A stretch of 64,000 nucleotides of DNA, taken from Apostichopus japonicus. Lineage: Eukaryota > Echinodermata > Holothuroidea > Aspidochirotida > Stichopodidae. Both the position numbers and the translations under genes were made by a program. Positions 47,895 to 60,465 of this stretch are shown here, piece after piece (the stretch's first letter is position 1; every line of letters begins with the position of its first letter). Below the pieces are notes generated by a model. That model saw nothing but the letters and a program-made list of their open reading frames with translations, had not been told where the DNA came from and did not search any database. The stretch is taken from contig NC_092563.1 of NCBI RefSeq assembly GCF_037975245.1, forward strand, positions 15,579,094 through 15,643,093. Direction: 5' to 3'.

Positions 47895-50800
47895 TTACAT
47901 ATATGTTTACAGTATATATTTAGCATGCTCCTCACCCACCTCTCCCACCCCCCACATCTCCCCCACACACATATCTCCCACCCCCTCTCCTCCAGAATGA
48001 ACGCTCTCCCGTCACCTCTGGCAAATGGTGAACATATTTGTCATGAAAATATGTAAACAAAGGGAAATTATTGCAAACTAACTAAATTCCTTGGAGAGGA
48101 ATGTCACAACATTGAATATTAGCTTTTCGATTATACAGTCACCTTAAAACATTTAAAAAAGGGATGATACCATTGAGTATCTGGATATACCTGTTAAAAC
48201 GACCAGGGTAATATTCGGGTCTTCGCTAGCTTTCTTGAATGCAGCAGGAACTTCAAAATACAACTGAGAAGAAAAAATTAATTCACCCGAGTAGGACCTT
48301 TCTTTAATCGCATATATGCATGGAGTACTTTTAAGAAGTGACGTTTAGGTTGTCTGTATTGTATGGCCAGACGTTTTGTTAGACTGGTTAAAGCCTCTCT
48401 TACTCCAGAAAGTGACCCACGGTAGGTGTGATGTCATAAGGGCATATGTTCTTTAAAATCCTAATCTATCCTAATCTTTCCAAATTATTAATCAGCAGTT
48501 ATTTTTACGACGCTTAAGCGACCACAATTGTGGGAGAAACCAGCAAGGGCTTGTGGATTACAACTAACACGTCGGGTGGCTTCCAATTCAACATTTTAAC
48601 TCAGATATATCTATATATTCTCTCTTTATTTCCGCAAGATGATAATACAAAAAATAATAGTACAAAAGCATCAAAATGTTGAAGTATACATACAGTCATC
48701 ACAAGAACAATCTTATTTACAATGTAATCATCACTGCGGGGAGACCTGGCAAAAGCAATGCTTATATAAATTCCAGGCCACCCTCTATACTTAATTTAAT
48801 TAATTGATTTACTTATTACTAAACTTAAACTTATATAAATCCCACCCACCCCACCACATAAAAAGATATGATTTTTTTTTCATGTATATATTTTATCCTT
48901 GAAATCTGATATGTTAGGAATGTTTGCTTATCACCCTTGTAGAAATGACTAAAGTCTTATAAAAACATCACAAATATATTTTCATATGATTTGCCATTTG
49001 CTGTTGCCAGATGCATTCACAAACTATCACAAATTTAACAACAAAAAAAAAACAAATAAATAAATCATAAGTCAATTCGCGATACAAAGTACTTTGCTGA
49101 TGTATTTTAGACATTTTGAAATTGGTGGACTAAAGTAAACAGCATGTAAGTTTAATTTATACATTGATATGGCAAACATATGAAAAAATATCGTACTTCT
49201 CTGTTTAAGGAGTTTTTCGTGTTTGGACGATTCAAAGTGATTTTCGCTGCCTTCCCCTCCACTTCATAGATGAGGTATTGGAAATTCGTCATTTCTTCTC
49301 CGGCATCTACCGCAGACACGGTGTCATGTAATTCCGCAAGGGCCAATGCATTCACAATATTGATATATTCCTGTTTAGCATCTGTCTGTTGAAAGTATAA
49401 GGACTCGATTAGGGGATATAATCTGCACCCGAAGAGGGCGATTTCCTCTTGGTCGCGGGACTGCAGTGCCTCTTCTAACATACTCACCGGGATCCCTCCT
49501 GTTTTGTCGAGATACTGACATTCATGTCGGTTTCTCGATATAGACTGTACAAACTGGAGGTAATTCCAATGTCGAGTTTTGGTCAACTTGCCGGGGTGGG
49601 GGTGGAGTAAAGAAATCAGTGATTTACGAAGTATTTGAAGCGAAAAAGTTGATTTTCTGCGGAAAAGTTGATTTTCTGGTACTCTAGTTGCTAATACCAA
49701 AGATCCAGATGAATGATACCCCACTGGGGTGCAGGGCATCCCTAACTAAAAAAGAAAGGGGTATACTCCCCATTCCACATGTTCTTACGCCTTTGTAGGC
49801 GGTGCTTCCAACGGAAAATATAAACCTGCAGGAATTGACTTCAATCTAGATGAAATGTTCACGTTTCCTTCTCAACGGGAGGGGGGGGGGGGGTGGACAA
49901 GGGGCTGAGCATTTGACGACCCCCACGAACCTTCTTTTTAATATGGTACACTATTATCACGTGTATATATTTAAAGTCCCTTTTTTCCAATTTGCCCCCT
50001 TTTGAATGTCTACAGCAAGGCCCTGTCGCGAAGAGTTTCGTTCTGTCATTACAAGTTTGGTGCAAGGATATTTTAACCAGCAGACCCTTTGACATTACAG
50101 ATAAGTTTTCCAATATTTTCAATGATAAAATACCGGTAAGGGTGAAGGCTTGAATGAATTTACCGCTCTCCAAATACAAATGATATCAAGCTGTCATTCT
50201 AGTGGTGTTACTTATAGTAACTTATACCTTCAAAGGAAATTATAATGTATATTTACCACACCTTTGGCATAGAGCCTAAGCCATTCCATGCATCCCATTT
50301 TGCCGTTTGTATAAAATCATCAGCGGCTGGTTTTGGTTTACTGCATGGTCCATCTGTGGCCTGAGAGGGAAGATGAAAGACTATAAAGAGATTTGCACAT
50401 TAAAAACCGTAAACAAAATTGACAGTAAAAACTTCGGAACATTACCGTTTTTCGCCAAAAAAAGGTCAAAAAGTTGCAAAATGCCATTTTAAGATTTTTA
50501 CTATTTTGAAGGTTGAACTTCTCGTGAAAGATGTTTTATGCTTGATAAGAAGGCAGAAATTTATGTAAGTGGTCAAATTCGTCACTGTTATGACCATTCT
50601 ATGCTTCTAACTCACTGCCCCCCCCCCCCCCCACTGCCAAAGGAGAGCCTTTATGCATGATCAGAGTGGCAGACCTGTTCGAGCCGTGCAAAACACGGCC
50701 TTTATTGTGCCGGTGCCGGTGCCTTTCAATCATAAGGTCCCGAGTTCGAGTCACTCCAAGATTAATGTATGTCATCCAGTTACAGAGTTGTTTACAATTG

Positions 50801-51746
50801 ACAATTCATAATCATGGACGTTAAATATGAATGTAAGACACTGACTTCGGTCAGCTTGCGGCTTTGATAAGCCAATGATGGTTTCTTCGCGAGTTCCTGC
50901 TTGCAGGAGGATCTAAAATACATACATGCATACTGTAAGGAACGTATTTGAAGAAATAAAGTTAAATTTACTGTTAAACATATTTTGTTTAACATCAGGG
51001 TAGCATGGTAACGATTGTCTATAGAATCTATAAAGTGGGATTGACCTTTGACTCCTTGTGTCTGATGTATATCAGAGGCCTTATCAGCATAAACAGGGTA
51101 TACGATAAGGGCAAAGGATAAGGTGTGCCACAATGGGTGGGGAGGAAGGGTCGGGGAGAGAGAGGGGCGGGAAGCATCCCTGAAAATGGTTTGACTGCTG
51201 GTAAGATCGATGATTGTTATCAAAAGTGTTGTGGTTTGTCAGGTAGTCATGCCGTTTGTCTGGAAGATTCTCCCACTTGTTGGGAAAACGATCCCACTTA
51301 TTAGCAACAAATAAAGTCTTGTCGGGGCAATTATCCATTTTACTGCTGTCAGGTATAAATTGATGATCGCCAGGAAGGAAACATGAGAGTACGTGCTGAT
51401 TGACGATATAAGAAAACGTAAATTATAACAAATTTATCATAGAGATTACCGTCTGCTTAAGAACATCGGGCAATACTGTCAAAGGACACTGTTTCAATAT
51501 ATACATATACCAGCTAAACACTATATAAGGCGTATTACTGATGGTTGAGGATACCGTTCATTGCATTACCTGCTTAAATAGCGCATAAATTCTTAGCTTG
51601 GCTTCATTATCAGGAGCTTTCTTCAGAGCATTCAGTTGGGTCTGGGCTTTCGTAAAACCAACCTCGCTGGATGCTGCAAATGTTCGACAGTGGTTTGTTG
51701 GTTGCGAAAGATGTTGTAGCCTACTCCTATAGAGAACAAACAACAT
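42461..51746 (-). CDS. ECI2: Enoyl-CoA delta isomerase 2 (ACBP domain + isomerase)
   Basis: Nine exons: 51746-51570, 50360-50262, 49385-49197, 48263-48191, 47824-47719, 46605-46485, 45539-45450, 43926-43783 and 42610-42461 (TGA). Phases 0,0,0,1,2,0,0,0 match at every junction; about 382 aa, human 394. The acyl-CoA-binding domain is [50 protein letters not shown]. The isomerase fold follows: [13 protein letters not shown], the oxyanion-hole segments YFSSGNDL and AAVNGPAMG, and PEGCSS with the catalytic Glu; LFGKKLSA and GLVTEVFP also match. It isomerises 3-enoyl-CoAs to 2-trans-enoyl-CoAs in beta-oxidation of unsaturated fatty acids. The C-terminus ends SKKK, with no SKL peroxisomal signal. 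The first exon could start at ATG 51746 (an Arg-rich, acid-poor leader follows) or at an acceptor, TTCTCTATAG, about 20 bases inside it. AATAAA on the minus strand at 42431-42426 is a likely poly(A) signal. Confidence 0.95.
42675..43096. mobile_element. MITE with ~50-bp inverted ends, in ECI2 intron 8
   Basis: The left end CTACGGTGGTCATAAGGTGA continues to GTTACCATGTTAGCAT. The right end is its reverse complement with about three or four mismatches over 50 bp. Flanks AAAT (42671-42674 and 43097-43100) suggest a 4-bp target duplication. The interior repeats TGTCGAGATG / CATCTCGACA and GAGTTACCATGTTA-type blocks in both orientations, so it could fold into several hairpins. No coding capacity; superfamily unassigned. 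Confidence 0.88.
43415..43708. mobile_element. hAT-like MITE, 294 bp, in ECI2 intron 8
   Basis: Ends CAGGCGCGTAGCCA and CCTGGCTACGCGCCTG, flanked by the perfect 8-bp duplication CTTTGCTC (43407-43414, 43709-43716). Its right end lies 67 bp from the splice donor of exon 8. Confidence 0.93.
47852..47892. repeat. (TA)n microsatellite in ECI2 intron 4
   Basis: About 19 TA units, starting 28 bp upstream (minus-strand sense) of the exon 5 acceptor. Confidence 0.95.
50690..50940 (+). mobile_element. tRNA-derived SINE copy, uninterrupted
   Basis: Contains GGTGCCTTTCAATCATAAGG and GAGTTCGAGTCACTCC (B-box region). The body, with ATAATCATGGACGTTAAAT and CTTCGGTCAGCTTGCGG, ends CTAAAATACATACATGCATAC. 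It matches the minus-strand copy at 39620-40215. The 5' tRNA-like part is altered. It sits in ECI2 intron 1. Confidence 0.7.
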
Positions 51747-52603
51747 GAAAATATGCAGCTCTATATAAATTTAAAGCTGTTATGATATAGCAAAGTCATA
51801 AACACCAAACGCTGCAGGGTATAGAAGTTTAATAATAAGGGATGACTACGTCACAACTTTTGTAAGACTAAGTGAATGGTAACACCGTTCCACAGCCATA
51901 TACGGCTTAAGATTGGAATAACTAGACGAGGGATTTTTACACGTTTAAGGTTTCATTCAATTGTAACATGGAAGCACTGTGAGTGATAGTATTTTCAAGT
52001 TGCGATCAGCAGTTATACACTCTTCGGCTGTAGGTATGAGTACTTGTACCAACTATTGTGGTTTTGCTGTAGTTTAAGGAACGTCAAAAGGAAAAAAAAT
52101 GCCGTTGATGTACAAGAACACATAGTAACAGCTCATGAAAAAATAATCGCATGAACAGTGATCCACCTTAACAATCGTATCGTTATCAAGTGCAACTGAA
52201 AAAAATCGCATCATCGAATGTTTTCGTAACATCAGACCCAATAATCATAGCATGGCTAAGATACCGTACCACGTGGTACCAAAATCAATTTGCATTATAT
52301 CACGTGAGTCCGTTACTGAGAACGATGGAGCCAGTATTGCAATCTAGTGCCATTACACACGATCTATATTAGTTTTTTCTTGTTTCATGATTTCATGTTC
52401 CCACGTAAGAAAAGTTTATAATATATATTACTGAAGATTACGGATAAGAATAAATTATCTGTTATATGCGTGTAATCAAAGCTATGGAAGTGGAAATAAC
52501 CTTTCGCGTTATAACGTCTTTATAAAATGCACCCCTTTCTCTACTTTTTTTGTGCAACATTGTTCCCAATTACCGTTAACCAACAATTATACATACATAT
52601 TGT

Positions 52604-52995
52604 CATAGGCGTAGTAGGAGGCTAAGGGGGGGGGGGGGCTGCAGCCCCCCAACCAAATATATTTGAAAAAAATTCGGGCAATATGCTAGAATTTTTCGGG
52701 CACCTACTGAAAGAAATGTCATTTGCAATGTGTTTATCAATGGTTAAACTTATATTATTATTAACATGATTATTGTACCGACTTCCCCAATAATTCTAAC
52801 CAATATGGAAGGTTAATAACACGGCAAATGATTGTATGTTATTTGCATGCGATGTAATAACCGATGCATGACTATATGATATGCACATTCACATGTAGAA
52901 CGCGCGCGGAGCGCTCGAAAAATTTTGGTTATATTTTTCGGGCAAGTCGTTACAGCCCCCCCCCCCCCCAATCAAATTGGTCTCCTACGCCTTTG
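52604..52995. mobile_element. hAT-like MITE, 392 bp
   Basis: Ends CATAGGCGTAGTAGGAG and CTCCTACGCCTTTG, flanked by a perfect 8-bp duplication CATATTGT (52596-52603, 52996-53003). Contains long G and C tracts next to each terminus. Confidence 0.92.
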
Positions 52996-53063
52996 CATAT
53001 TGTGCATGCATAACGTCGCACTTACATATTCAGCCGCTCACCGCGCTGCGTATCGTATTAGAG

Positions 53064-53403
53064 CAGTGGCGTAGGAAGGTACTTTTGAGTGGGGGGGCTG
53101 AAGACTGATGGCCGGGCTGGGGGAGGGGTCTAAGGGATTGGATTTTTTTTGCATTTCCAGGTGGCCTCAGATGCAATTTGGTGCAATATAGCACACTTCA
53201 ACTCCCACTCCATTTTGTAAAGAATTTTGCATTTTCACCTGGCCTTAAATGCAATTTGATGCTCCAAATGAGATTTTTTTCTCATTTGGAAATGAAAAAG
53301 GGGTTTTCTGACTTGCGGAGCGGGGGGCGGAATGATACTTCCGCCCCCATATTTTTCACTGGGGGCTGGCGCCCCCCCAGCCCCCCCGGTTCCTACGCCC
53401 TTG
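53064..53403. mobile_element. hAT-like MITE, 340 bp
   Basis: Ends CAGTGGCGTAGGAA and TTCCTACGCCCTTG, flanked by a perfect 8-bp duplication TATTAGAG (53056-53063, 53404-53411). Same family as the interrupted copy at 27401. Confidence 0.94.
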
Positions 53404-56400
53404 TATTAGAGTAATTTGGAAAATATGACATATTTGGCTTGACAAAGCTATTTGTTCATCAGGGGACTCCCCGCAGTCAAACAAGAAAAGCTGTTAAAAG
53501 GAAATTCCTTCATAAGTCCTATAGAGGTTGCGATGTTTAATACCCTGACATTTGTATTTGTTAGCAACCGTATACTTTCACCGCTACTTGTTTCATGTTA
53601 TCAAGTTCGATGAAGTTCCAGTGAAAATACTCTTTATGCCCCGTATTATATGCAATATATTTACAATGTGTGTTATGAGTAGATTACATGTCTTCACATG
53701 CCATATATATTACACATAACACATTGTCCTAGACCTTCAAAGGCCATTGCGACAAGAGTATGTGAATTTGAACGGTCTGTAACTTTGTTTGCGGATCAAA
53801 GTACTGTATGCATATACCACAGAGATAGACCATAGACATGATTAAGGACACAGACCGTGTGGTACTGACTAGACTGATATGTACACTGCTATATCAGATA
53901 ATGTTTATTGATATGATGATGACTTATTGAATTTGAATGTTAACTGAAGGACACAATGTACCGAAAGGCCATACAAAACTGGAGTACAGATTTTTTAATT
54001 TTGAAACTTTATTGAAAGTTTATTTTAAACCTTTAGGATAGCAACTACCAGACAAGGATCCAGGTGATGGGGAGAGTACACCACCTTTCAATTTCAATTT
54101 CACAATAAAAAGAAATAAAAATGTGTTATTCTTTATCAAACAAAACCTTGCTTGTACATCTATTTATAGACCTAATTTATAGTCTAAATTAGTCTAAATT
54201 AGTCTAAATTAGTCTAAATCCCCACATCTGGGACATGGGAGTCAGCTTCAGCGACCAAAGAACAACACCATCCTTGAAAAAAATATAGGGTGAAGTGTAG
54301 GGTTAATAAGATATAGGGATGATAAAATATCAAAATCATCTTATAAATGGTACATATAACAGGAAAAAATACCATGATAATGAACAAAATAAATTGAAAA
54401 TCGCTCAATAATGAAGAAACATAATTCACTGGTAATTTATAAAAATAAAAGAAGGATGGGGGGGGGGAGAAATAATGGAAGTTACTGCAGTAATTTCTAT
54501 GGGTATGATAAATTAGATTAGATATAAAATAGGGAATAATTGTAGTGATTTGAAGACTGATATCGTCACATATACTGAAGTGTTCCACAATATAAGTTTC
54601 GACTTGAATCGCCTTTACAAATCGTCGGAAAAGTCGAAGGTTTCGTCATCCGTGTTCCGGTTGTAGCCTTTAATATATGATCACATCAGTTAAAGTACCA
54701 TTTCTAATACCCCTTCCTTCCTGAGCACACCCCCCCCCCCCCCACGCACACACATGTTACATATATCTACTGTCTTCTATACACTCTAATGTTACTAAAG
54801 TGTTATTCTGAATAGGTCTACAACTGTTAGGTGTAAAACACAAATAACATTAAAAGAAAGCCAAAATGATTTAAAGATAGACCCTTTACTTTAATTTACA
54901 CGAAGAATATGCTAACCGTAATAACGCAGAACAGAAGTAAGAACCCTGTTTTCCGAGGAGTCGAAGCGATGACATTGTTTCTGGTGATCAGTTCCGGTGC
55001 AGTGATGAAGTTTTTTGTGGTAGTAACAGGAACGATGATAATTGTATAATGCTAAGACACCGCATGCTTAGATTGAATACGATCACGCCGCTTACAAAAT
55101 GCAGATTGCACTGTCTGCTGTACAATGTAAACTGTCTAACCGAAGTTAAAGGTGTGATACATGAAAAAGTATGTCCTCGTGATGTTATTTATCTGTACCG
55201 AAAGCAAGGCGAACATTTGCAGCATACGGCACTTGTGCTGATAATTCACAGCACTTTCTTGACTCAGTGATAACCATTCCGGTCCCCATTATAGAGGGTG
55301 CGATACTACATTTCATTCATTTACGTTTCAATGCTAAAGTGCGAAACTCTTTTGGTAGGATTTGCTTCCGACTGATAAAATATAACATATTTACATCGTA
55401 ACTAATTGACTTGAAAAAATATCTATGGCGTTATGCAGTTTTGATCTATACACTTACTATGTTGCAAGTCGATTTAAATATATGTAAAGAATGTTTTTGA
55501 CAACATTTGTCTTCATAATAAAATAAAAAAATTGGTGGCCAAGGACATTAATGAGTTATATATATTTTTTACGTTTTTAAAAAATTTCATCCAAGCTTTT
55601 CTAATAACTTTGTAAATTTCTCAACAGAGTTTCTGATTCCTATTACAATAACCCCTTCTCCCGTCTTTCCTCATTTGATACACATGAATACGCATGCTCA
55701 TGCGCGAGCACAGAGCTCCCATACGAACCGAAACCTCGAGCTAAACGTGGATAAGAGTTGTCATGGGTCGTGTGGGGTGGGGGGGGGGGTTTCTTGCAAT
55801 GGCTAGAAAAATATCCCCTTTTCAAATCGTTCAAATCCGTAGTTTTGTACTCAATATAGTGACTATTTTTCTCTACTGATGTCGAATGCAAGCAGATCTG
55901 CTGCTATCAAAATGTTCGTTTGTTATCTTCCGAAAATAAAATGAGTATGGGTGACACTGAAATATGGAAGCAAAGAAGATGATGAATTGGCTCAAATTAT
56001 GAACTTTGTGAGAGTTTGCTGACATTGCAAACGTGCCATTAATCGCAATTTATGAAAACTACAGTTGAAATTGTAGAAATATCTCATAAGAAAGAGCAAT
56101 AACATAAAACAGAGAAGATCCACTACCCTGAACAAATATTAAGCCTCGATAAAATGTCAATTGTGAGTAAATCCTTTTACGAAAGTTGCAAATTATTGAA
56201 ATAATTTGAAATCTGACTTTTGAATTGTTTGTAAATTTGTGTCACTTTTACCAAGTCACATAACTGGATAACCATCAGATCTACCCGGCTACAGCTACTT
56301 ATTTACTCATTATAAGCCAGCAGAGGTGTACATACGGAGGATGTGGTGGGGGGGGGGGGTGTCACACGCCATCCTCCAGTGAAATCTCCAGTCTCAAGTC

Positions 56401-57927
56401 GATACCAAGTCGGTCTCGAAAATGAGAGCCGAATTCAACTTGGTTTCATACCCATGAACGTAGACGTATTAAATCAATGATGAAGAATAAGAAAAAGGAC
56501 TACTCAATCACGCTGCTATTACAGATGGTCTCGTGAATACAAAGGCAGTCACTACATTGAAAAATGTTAAATAATTCATTGTAATGGTAGCTCATAATCA
56601 CTTAAAAATGTTAGCTTGTAACTTTGGTGAACGGCATTAACCGGTATTACTAAAGTTTCATGCAGTTTCGGCATAATTTCCATGCTCAGAGTGCCAGGGT
56701 CTTTTTTAACATACTTATTTGGGGGGGGAGGGGCTTGGACTCCAGAAAGCTGTACGACCCTTCCAGTAGAGATGATGCATTAGCAAAACTAGGTCTAAAT
56801 TTCTCATTGTTTCATGTTAAGTTACCCAACTTTTGCCGTGATCATATGTAAAATCTAGAATCTTTGATTCCTCTCTCTCCACCTCTCTCTCTCTCTCTCC
56901 CATATAGTCTCTCTACCCATTGATTGTTAGCAAATAACAAATCATATACGACTCGATCTGCTATTGAAATAAAGACAGATCGCCCTCTATTTATAAAAGA
57001 ACAACAACAACAAAACAAAGTCTTCAGATACACATGAAGTGACATCTATCCAGAGATTATAACATCACAAGAATGTGATAATTAATTAATTAATTAAGTA
57101 GAACAGTAAAATGAACTTTCACAAACCTGAAACATATAGTCTTCATGAAAAGAAAATTTGTGAAAAGTTGATTTCACTTATTTGGGGCGACACTATATAT
57201 AGCCTATACCTTAAATTATATCCGATTTTATACTTATTCGACTTGGTCTTAATTCAATTGTCCCTCCCTTGGTAAATTAAATGCATGAGGTAAAGTATAA
57301 AAATACCAGAGCAGTGGCGTATAGGAAGCTGGCAAATAGTGCAGTAGGAGGCAAACATTGGGTTGGATTTGGGGGATGATTTCCCAGAAGAAGTTTACTA
57401 TTGTAGATGCTATTGCGGCCAAAATAGGACGTTGGAAATTCAAATTTAAAACTCTAAAATTCAAGGGAACTTTTCACATTTATTTTTCTTATGTTTTCAA
57501 CAACAACTTTTTATGCAGCCACAAAAAACAAAAGGGAGAGAGAGAGAGAGAAAAGATGAATATCATGCGGTAGAAACATACACCTGTCACTCCCATTAAT
57601 GGGGGGGGGGGTGCCTTCTCCTCCTCCCCTATTCCCACATCACTTTAAGCTGCCTATAGGTTCAATCAAACTGGAGTAAAATGATAAACTGTTCATCCTA
57701 ATGGGAGGGTCTGGTTGACTCTTTGTCAACCCCATGAACCTTTCCCTGCGTATTGTGTAGCCTTAAAAGTTTCACTTTTTGATATTTTTTTGCATAGAGG
57801 AATTTTGTTCCCAATGTTGGCTTTGTTTATGTTTTTCCTTCTTTTGTTTTTTAACCAGGTGAAGAGACTCACAAATGAACCGTGTGTGGAAAGCATTCAA
57901 TCAATCCTCGAATCTAATCACACCTAC

Positions 57928-58017
57928 ATAGCCATAAGAATACCGGCTACAAGGCAGCCATAAGAATACCTACATAGCCATAAGAATACCTACATAGCCA
58001 TAAGAATACCGACTACA
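57928..58017 (+). repeat. 20-bp minisatellite (ACATAGCCATAAGAATACCT)
   Basis: About three to four tandem copies with minor variation; no gene is associated. Confidence 0.8.
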
Positions 58018-58324
58018 AGCCATTTGGCACCGATCGGGTCAATGTCCCTTTCATAATGATCGCCGCCCATCACCCCTTCCCCAACTCCCCACTTGTGACT
58101 TCTTAAAATAAAAAGGGGGAGGCCGGCAAGTAGAGGGCCCGCGGTGATTGCATAAGTTGCAACACTGAATGACAGCAGGTCTATGTGATTTAGTAAAACA
58201 ATACAAGTACGCCAAATGAACAACGGGGGAATCAGACTGGGCAATTATAAACAATGGAATTGAACAAAGGAATTTACTATGACTAGAGTTCGGGATTCGA
58301 ACCGATCGCGACCAACTAAAGGCT

Positions 58325-58395
58325 GGATAGCAATGTTGGTATATATGGTAGAGCTTTGGGCTTTCATCCCAGAGAGGTCACTGAATTCGACGCAG
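58325..58395 (+). repeat. tRNA-like SINE head or tRNA pseudogene
   Basis: GGTAGAGC followed by TTTGGGCTTTCATCCCAGAG (a stem-loop resembling an anticodon arm), then GAATTCGAC in the B-box position. The D arm and acceptor stem do not close, so a functional tRNA is unlikely. Confidence 0.35.
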
Positions 58396-60465
58396 AATCG
58401 GTTTTAACTCATTTTTTTTTTTGGAATCCTGTACAATCTTTTATTCCAGTTTAGCGTGTGTTAAATGTCATCGGTGTAGAGCTAAATCTTACTAGAAGCT
58501 TCAACAATACTTTCTTGTCTGTCCCCAGTGATTCTTCTACTATTTCACAGACATCAAGGAGCCTGAGCGTTAAAATAGACAAATAAATATCTTAGTGTGC
58601 ACGACTACGTTTAATTTAGAGTAGGCTATCAGTAAAATGCTTCTTTGATCAATTTCTAGCAACTTAGGGGGGGGGGGGGGGGGACTGATGACCTTTAAAT
58701 GTAAGCCCATTTCAGTGAAAGAGAGTCTGAAGCTTCGAGACGCACGTGTCTCAAGCACCCCCTCCCGTGGCTATGTCCATGAGTGGGATGGGGGGGTTGG
58801 GGTCAGGTTTTTGAGGGGCGTGACGAATCATATTCCCAATTATGCAACATGCCAACGTCGCAAATAGTATTCACCGTTGTCATTAAATAAATGCCTTCAC
58901 TTAAATTGAAAACTGATAAACTTGTAAGTGTGGATAGAGTTCATCATTCACACTTTCGGCCTTCCACATTGAACATTCTTCACCAATGATTCACGTAAAT
59001 AGCGTACGTGATACGTACATACATGTACAACAGGGCGCCCAGTACACAGTATTGCAAGTCGACGCAGAGAATTGAGCACGGAAAGGATCGTATGTAAACA
59101 CTTTGGCTAGCTTTAGACGCAGTAAAGGATACAAAGTTACGACAGGGTACATTTATTAAAGGTATATTAACGTCAGAGATCTAACAAGACTCTGTTTTAT
59201 TATTGAATTCGAAGTAACTTGATATTTACTGTCTCCGTCTCTTACACAACAGTGTGCCGTTGGGGTTTCCGTTACCACTGTACTAACTGGGCGATCATAG
59301 ACTCTTGGCCTAACCTGTTATGACTAATGTATTACTGTAAGTGTAAGGGCTAGGCTAAGCCCTAACCTGGTTAACTAGAGACCGGTAGGCCCAACGTAGG
59401 CCTTAAAAGTAACATTAACAATATCCTAATTCTTAGTCCTAGCATCACTTAAGTAGGCTGTACACACTTAGAATGGATTTAGCCAAACACAACAAACCAT
59501 CGCTAGCAAATTGATTTCCAATCAGAATTGTTTCTGTAGTTTGCTTTCCATCATGAAGTTTTATCTAAGTTGTATTTGTAATAAAGGGTAGTGATGGGAA
59601 TGGTCCAAGCATTTGCCCCTGGTACCCGCTTGCAAATTTCAGTTGGTCCCCCGGGTACCCAGTCAGTACGCTTTTAATGTAAATCCTAACTAGACCTGTA
59701 CATATATACAACCAAGAGTTTCTTAGTTTCAAAAGTTAGCATACAGCACTTATTTGGCACTGTAATATCATACTTGGGCTAGGCACTTCCAACCCATGCT
59801 ATCATTGCTGTGCACCAAGGGTAGTGCTCAAGGAGGTCCTGGCTATTGAGAGATAAGTTTTTACGTCCATAGAAATAACATCAGTCAAATCCTTACTCTA
59901 CCCAGGTACACTTTCCCATCACTTAGAATGGGGTTATCATTTTGACTAGGGCCAAACTTTATGCCCGAGGTAAAGCTAGACTTCTGTTTTTTGCAGGGTC
60001 CAATGCTTTTTTTAAGGGGAAGACATGACCTTTCTCTAACAGTTTTTTTTTTTTTTTGGGTGCCAAGGCCCCACCCCAGGGGTATGCCACTGCTCTAGAC
60101 CTAGGTGCCTAGCAAGGTTTTGAGGTTAAGGAGTCAGTTAATCATGCATACAATGTTCATAATTTGGAACACATTGTATAATTAGTCTTGGCAACAGTTC
60201 AAACTTTGTACTTTACTATCTGTTTGCATTTTTCAAGTATCCCAGGTACTTGTTCAGTAGACATAAAATCTAAACTGTTTGGCCTATGGACATATTCAGA
60301 ACGTCTATACATGCACTAAGATTGCTATATTTTATATAATTAACTACTGAATTTGCATCACCATTGCTATGCAAACATTGTTCTTCTATATACCAGGTAC
60401 ATGTGACAGTGGTTTAATCATGATCATTTTAATCGACCCCCCCCTTTCTTTTTTTTCTTCTTCAG

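Larger units (their letters stand above)
51747..60465. other. Gene-poor repeat-rich interval between ECI2 and the LIM gene
   Basis: No exon was recognised. It holds two neighbouring hAT-like MITEs (52604-52995 and 53064-53403). Smaller repeats are an 11-bp tandem TAGTCTAAATT x4 (54178-54220), a (CT)n run (56871-56900), a 20-bp minisatellite near 57930-58017, and many poly-C/poly-G runs. A tRNA-like stretch lies at about 58325-58395. The upstream promoter of the LIM gene is probably near its right end. Confidence 0.5.

Noticed and set aside
57312-57650. CAGTGGCGTATAGGAAG resembling a hAT left end
   Set aside because: No matching right end or duplicated flank found; at best a fragment.
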